Assembly: GCA_014529385.2 (NCBI GenBank)
Contig: CM043962.1
Location: 45,079,598 to 45,143,597, forward strand
Source of the DNA: Adiantum capillus-veneris
Taxonomy: Eukaryota > Streptophyta > Polypodiopsida > Polypodiales > Pteridaceae
Reading direction: 5' to 3'
DNA length: 64,000 nt
Shown piece after piece: positions 59,113-64,000 of this stretch. A program made the position numbers and the translations under genes. The notes under the pieces were generated by a model, which had not been told where the DNA came from, did not search any database, and saw only the letters and a program-made list of their open reading frames with translations. The first letter of the stretch is position 1. Each line of letters starts with the position of its first letter.

Positions 59113-59788
59113 TGTCATTAGAATAGATTCCTAATGAGAATTACAAGAGTGCTTGGGTGGAGAGAGAAAAAAAAAGCATAACACGTAGTTAGATAACATG
59201 AACAATACTTTAAAAGAGAGAGAAATTAAGCAATTGACAACAGTTGAGGACCGGATTTGCATGGAGCCGGTCCCCCCTCCAAAAGGCTTTGTATTATGGT
59301 TTCTCCCATCAAGAGAGACATTGTACAATACAATTCTTTGTGTTCCTTCAAGACTAGCTAGTTCAATGAAGATGAAAGCTTCATGCACCAAGCAAAACAC
59401 TTAGCAAACACAACTTTAATTATCCCCGGTCTCAGACCCAAGACCTCACACACCTTCAAAGATGGTGAGAGCTAGCAGGGTATGAGAGTAGATTGAGAGG
59501 AAGAAGGAGTATCTTACGAGAAAGATGTACATCTCCTCACACAATCACTCATATTAGCATAGCTTAGCTTAGTAATTAGCTTGGTAGAGGAGATGAGCAT
59601 GCATTGAAGGTTGGCTCTTGGTTGGATTTTCATCCACATGCCAAGAGTGTGTCGATGTAGGCTTCTATCTCACAAGCTTGGAGTAGGTGATGAGCTCTCC
59701 ATTAAAGCTTGGGAAGAGATAGTCTTCTTTACTTCACACATAGTCTATGTGTGAGTGTGTGTGTGTGATAATGCCTTGCAAAAATCAG

Positions 59789-59822
<34 letters not shown>

Positions 59823-60263
59823 TGGGCGAGCTCTCTTGCTATTTGCTCTTGCAGGCTCCCCATTGGACCTCCCCAGGGCTAGCCTATCACAATTAAGCAG
59901 CATAAGTGATAGCCTTCTGACATGTGTCCCCCTTTCCCCTTTTGTGAGATCTTAATCAATCAAACTTAATTGATTTAAATGAATTAAATCCCCATTGGAG
60001 CTTTCCCCATTGTGACCAAGTAGCCCATTGGGTTGCTCAATTTCTATTGGACCCCTTCACGGGCTGTCCAATAATCATCCAAGAGACTTAATTTTCATTG
60101 GTTCTTTTTATTAAGTGTTTTAAAATTAAGTAGGCTAAATTTACTCTAGCCTAATTCTCATTGGTCCACTTCAAGGGTCATCCAATAGGAATTGGGTACA
60201 CCTTGTGGGCATCTGGCCTAGGGAGCTGACATGTGTCCCTCATTCCCTTTGTGTAAAGGGAGC

Positions 60264-60303
<40 letters not shown>

Positions 60304-60681
60304 CTTTCTCTCTCATCCCCTAGAAGAAAGGCTCTCCCCCTCCTATGTAGGGATATGCAAAGACTTTTTGGTCACACACAAAGCATCCAATTTTCCCTAG
60401 GGTTGACCTTTGGACACAACCTTTCAATTTTGGAACCTTAGCATTTTGGAAGTCTTAATGGGCTGAACGTTAGGGTCTTTTTAGCCCATTGTTTCACATG
60501 GATCTTTTGCAGATGGCCCCCCCTTTGGATCCCTATTTTCCCTCCTTTGGATCCCTACTGTGGCCGGTCTGCTAGCTTAACCAATATTCTAGCTTTTTCT
60601 CCCCTGGCACTTCCCCATATTAAATGATCAGTTTAACATGAGAAAATCATTTAGGAGAATTAGATATTGATTATTATGACA
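59113..60681 (-). repeat. 3' LTR of the chromovirus-type gypsy element
   Basis: The segment begins TGTCATTAG and ends TTATTATGACA, a TGTCAT/ATGACA terminal inverted repeat, and abuts a polypurine tract at 60682. It contains a C/CT run (59789-59821), a TG run (60266-60302) and a duplicated ..TGACATGTGTCCC block (59917 and 60228). The partner LTR lies beyond the window, so the 5-bp target GGGAA at 59108-59112 cannot be confirmed. Confidence 0.65.
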
Positions 60682-60696
60682 TTACCTCTCTCTTGA
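60682..60696 (-). other. Polypurine tract of the chromovirus-type element
   Basis: On the minus strand AAGAGAGAGGTAA abuts the LTR start TGTCATAATAATC. Confidence 0.7.
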
Positions 60697-61034
60697 AATC
60701 ATAGTTGTCCTCGACTATGGTGTAGAGAAGATAAAGCATATTCATGAGTCCTTTTCTTAGCGGGTAGAGGATCCCTATGTTACCCTACGACATCATTCCA
60801 CAATGGATGACTTGTCCATTTGGCGCTTGAGAGCTGAGGCTGCCGCAATCATGTCTACAAATTAGTCCTATCAATCTTCCATAGTAGAGTGACAAGCTTT
60901 ACTTGGTGTTTGGGAGACGTCGTCTCCGCAAACTTGATCTAAGCATGCATACTACTTCATTTTTGTGCACAATAAAGAAAAAGAGAGTCTTATCAGACAA
61001 AAACTTTGTTCATTTTAACATTTTGTACATTTGC

Positions 61035-64000
61035 TTACTCTTGGGAAGCATTGTAAGCATTGACAAGGTTTAGGTTATCCTTTAATTGTATGCCTTGCAT
61101 CCATCTAGCATCTTCAAAAGGATAATTCTTAAACTTAATAAGATATCGTCGGATAGTCTTACCGCCTCTTAGTACCATGTCTTCATGTCAGAGAATGGAC
61201 TCGGGCTGCAGCACCTCCTCTTGGTCCTGGATCTCCGGTGGGTCTTCAATAGTTGGTTCTTGAGGTGGCTCTCCTTTGTAAGGCTTTAATAGCCTCACAT
61301 GTAAAGCATTGTGTATGAGCCAATGATTGGGCAACTTGATTTGATAGGCCATCTCATTGAGTGGCCTAAGAATGTGGAAGGGACCATAGTACCTTTTTGC
61401 TAGTTTAGCATAGTACTTTTGGTGGCCCGTACGATTCTTGCCCGTCATGTGCCTTAATCGAGCCTTGGGAAACTTTAACAAGACCCAATCGTTTTCTTTA
61501 AAGGCTTGGGCTCTTCTATGCTTGTCAGCAGTAGCCTTTTGCCTTTGCTATGAGATAGAGATAGAATCCTTAATCTTTTGAAAAGATTCTTGTAGGTCTC
61601 GGCTATACTCATCTGCAACGAACACAATTCTTACGTAGTGAGTTAGTAACACATAGTCTATTGCCATAGAGAAGATAACCATCTTGTAAAGTAAATGGTT
61701 CTTCTTTGTTCCCTAATGAAAGGGCTGAAATCACATCTCTAAAATCGGGATCAATAGCATACTCATCTATCATTGAAGATAGATCATTGTGAGTTGCTAT
61801 GGAAACCGCATTCACTCTCGGCCGTCTTGAGAGTGCATCAGCTACTTGATTATGCTTGCCAGCAATGTGAGCAATATGAAAATGAAATTGCGAAAGGAAA
61901 TTTGCCCACCTCATTTTTTTGTCGGAGAGCTTGGTCTACGTCATGAAGTACTTAAGACTTTGGTGATCCGTTCGCAGAATGAAAGGAGTCCCCAATAAAT
62001 AGTGCTTCCATGAGTCTAAGGCATGTAGAACTGCAAGGAGTTCCTTTTGGTATATGCCTAGAGCTTGTTCAACAGGGTCCAGCCTTCGACTCTCATAGCC
62101 TATGGCGTGCCCTTCTTGGAGCAAAACAGCTCCAAGCCAATCACCACAAGCATCACATTGGACCTCAAATGGTTTTGAGAGATCCGGTAGTGTAAGCACA
62201 GGTTGAGGGATAAGCTTTTCTTTAAGCTTTTTGAAAGCATTGTTCTCCTTAGCATTCCATGTATACCTAACGCTTTTCTTTGTTAGGTCATGTAATGGTC
62301 CTGCAATTTGTGAGAACTTTTCTATGAAGCGTCTATAGTATGCACACATACCTATAAAGCTTCTTAGTTCATGGAGATTTCTTGGTTTAGGCCATCCTTT
62401 TATTACCTCTAACTTGGATGGATCCATTTGGATGCCATCTTGAGAGATAATGTGACCTAAATACTGAATCTCTTGCAAGAAAAATTCACTTTTCTTTTGA
62501 TTAACATAAAGTTTATTCTCTCTTAAAACTTGAAATATTACCTGGAGGTGTTGCTTGTGTTCGTCTAATGAATTAGAGTAGATGATAATATCATCAAAGA
62601 ACACTCCAGTGAAGGTTTGATGAGGCCTGAGCAGCTTCTCCATCAAGCGGTTGAATGTGGCTGGTGCATTGGTCAAGCCAAAAGGCATAACAATGTATTC
62701 ATAAAGACCAAATGTGGTGCGAAATGCGGTCTTTACAATATCTTGATCAACTATCCTTATTTGATGATATCCACTTTTTAGGTCAATCCTATTGAAGTAG
62801 GTCGATCCTTATAGCTTATCAAATAGGTCTTCTACCCATGGAACAGGAAACCTATTTTTGATAGTGATCCTATTTAGTGCTCTATAGTCGACACACATAC
62901 GATATGTACCGTCTTTCTTTTGCACTAATAGCACATGTGAGCAAAATGGAGATGAGCTAGGCCTAACCATGCCCTTCTCAACTAACTCATGCACTTGCCG
63001 CATAATCTCCTCTTGTTGAGCTTGAGAAACTCTATAAGGAGGTTTGTTAGGCGGTGAACTTCCTGGAAGAAGTTCAATTGCATGGTCATCATTACCTCAT
63101 TTAGGAGGTAGCTCACAAGGGATGTCGTCAATAAAAACATCTTGAAACCCCTTGAGAAAATTGGATAACTCTAATTCCTTTTGGTTGCTTTTATTTTATT
63201 TTGCTAAAGCATTAGGTTCATTTTGAGAATCTTTAACAAAAATCATGTACACAGAAATAGAGCTCTTTATTGACTTGTTGAGAGCTGGTGTATGTACAAT
63301 GGGGATAGTGTTACCCATTTCCTTAGCATCTATATACATGTCTTTTTCCCTGAACCTAAAGGAGATTCTCCTTTCAGGAAATTTAACATCGATAGCCAGG
63401 CGGTCAAACCATGGTGCCCCTAGGATTACATCCTCATGCTTGAGAGGAGAGATAAAGAAGTCCTCTTTGTCCACATAGCCTTGGACATGAAGCCTCAATT
63501 TCCCCATTAAGGGAGTGACTGAAGCTTCTTGCCCCTTGAAGGCACTGTCTGCGGGTAGGACATCTCCCATCTCGTAGGATTGTATGCCTAGCTTGGTGGC
63601 CAACTCTATAGATATAAAATTGTGAGTAGAACCAGGGTCAAAGAGAATAAAAGCATCATGTTTTCTTACCTTTCCCCAAGCATGGCATAGAGGATATCCT
63701 TTGTGATGAGTTTGGTGAGTCTCCTCCTCTTGGATTTCAACCAAGGAAGCTCTAGGAGGATCTTGGCGGTTGTTCTTTTGGGGACAAGCACGGTACGCAT
63801 GCCCTTGTTCGCCGCACTTGAAACACCGGTTATCCTTGCGATAACGCTCAAGCTCTTGAGGAGAGAGTTTGTTCTTACCTTTGTAAACTCCCTTCTCTTT
63901 AGCTTTGTTGGAGTTCCACTTAGGAGACTTTTGGACATTGTCCTTCCCCTTAGGCTCGTTGGAACGCTTGTTTTCCGTGGGCTTATTATTTCTTTTAGCC
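61035..64000 (-). pseudogene. Chromodomain Ty3/gypsy gag-pol, integrase core deleted
   Basis: Minus strand, entering at 64000 inside gag. CCHC knuckle CFKCGEQGHAYRAC (63780-63830); protease FDPGSTHNFIS (about 63610-63645); RT with KKDGTYRMCVDYRALN (about 62870-62920), MPFGLTNAPATFNR from 62688 and FFDDIIIYS at about 62573-62600; RNase H with LRTDHQSLKYFM and AGKHNQVADALSRR (to about 61820); the start of integrase to about 61612; then the integrase C-terminal region (YYGPFHILRPLNE, HNALHVRLLKPY). After TGA (61188-61190) the same frame encodes a chromodomain, GGKTIRRYLIKFKNYPFEDA, ending at 61035. Breaks: TAA at 62809-62811 in RT, further stops near 63100 and 63198, a stop near 61930 and loss of the catalytic DDE core at about 61612. 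Dead copy of a chromovirus. Confidence 0.85.

Overview
The window reads as repeat-dominated nuclear DNA of a land plant. It is AT-rich, full of long CA/TG and CT/GA microsatellites, has spliceosomal introns, and is packed with nested retrotransposons whose primer sites match plant initiator-Met and Asp tRNAs. A reverse-transcriptase family I associate with seed-free plants and algae, an intron-rich methyltransferase-like gene and a laccase relic suggest a fern, lycophyte or similar lineage, but this is inference. No bacterial operon, CRISPR array, rRNA or convincing tRNA gene is visible. Layout: (1) 1-7.96 kb: decayed plus-strand LTR-retroelement gag, split by an almost intact minus-strand Ty1/copia element (741-6474, 5-bp target duplication CAGCT). 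(2) 8.07-20.39 kb: a Penelope-like element with about 4.1-kb direct repeats on either side of a two-ORF coding region; every outer junction lies in an AC microsatellite. (3) 20.4-23.4 kb: LTR and gag relics. (4) 23.8-27.4 kb: minus-strand, multi-exon Mutator-like transposase gene with an N-terminal zinc finger. (5) 27.8-32.4 kb: an inverted-repeat MITE, a 130-bp near-perfect palindrome, a frameshifted laccase fragment and a TTAA-flanked piggyBac-like non-autonomous element. (6) 32.8-37.4 kb: a plus-strand gene of 12 exons with consistent splice phases, ending in a SAM-binding methyltransferase motif; two frameshifts and two nonsense codons disable it. (7) 37.7-43.0 kb: simple and tandem repeats and a decayed minus-strand gypsy gag-pro-RT. 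(8) 43.0-56.0 kb: a decayed plus-strand Ty3/gypsy element with a palindrome-rich leader, split by a complete LARD-like non-autonomous LTR element (45537-52842, target duplication ATCTA, tRNA-Asp primer site). (9) 56-59 kb: LTR-like and unrecognised sequence. (10) 59.1-64 kb: 3' part of a minus-strand chromodomain Ty3/gypsy element that has lost its integrase core and runs off the window. Almost all coding sequence is mobile-element protein. The only non-retroelement genes are the transposase-like gene (one stop), the methyltransferase-like pseudogene and the laccase relic. Nesting gives relative ages: the copia, the LARD and the Penelope-like element are each younger than the retroelement they interrupt.
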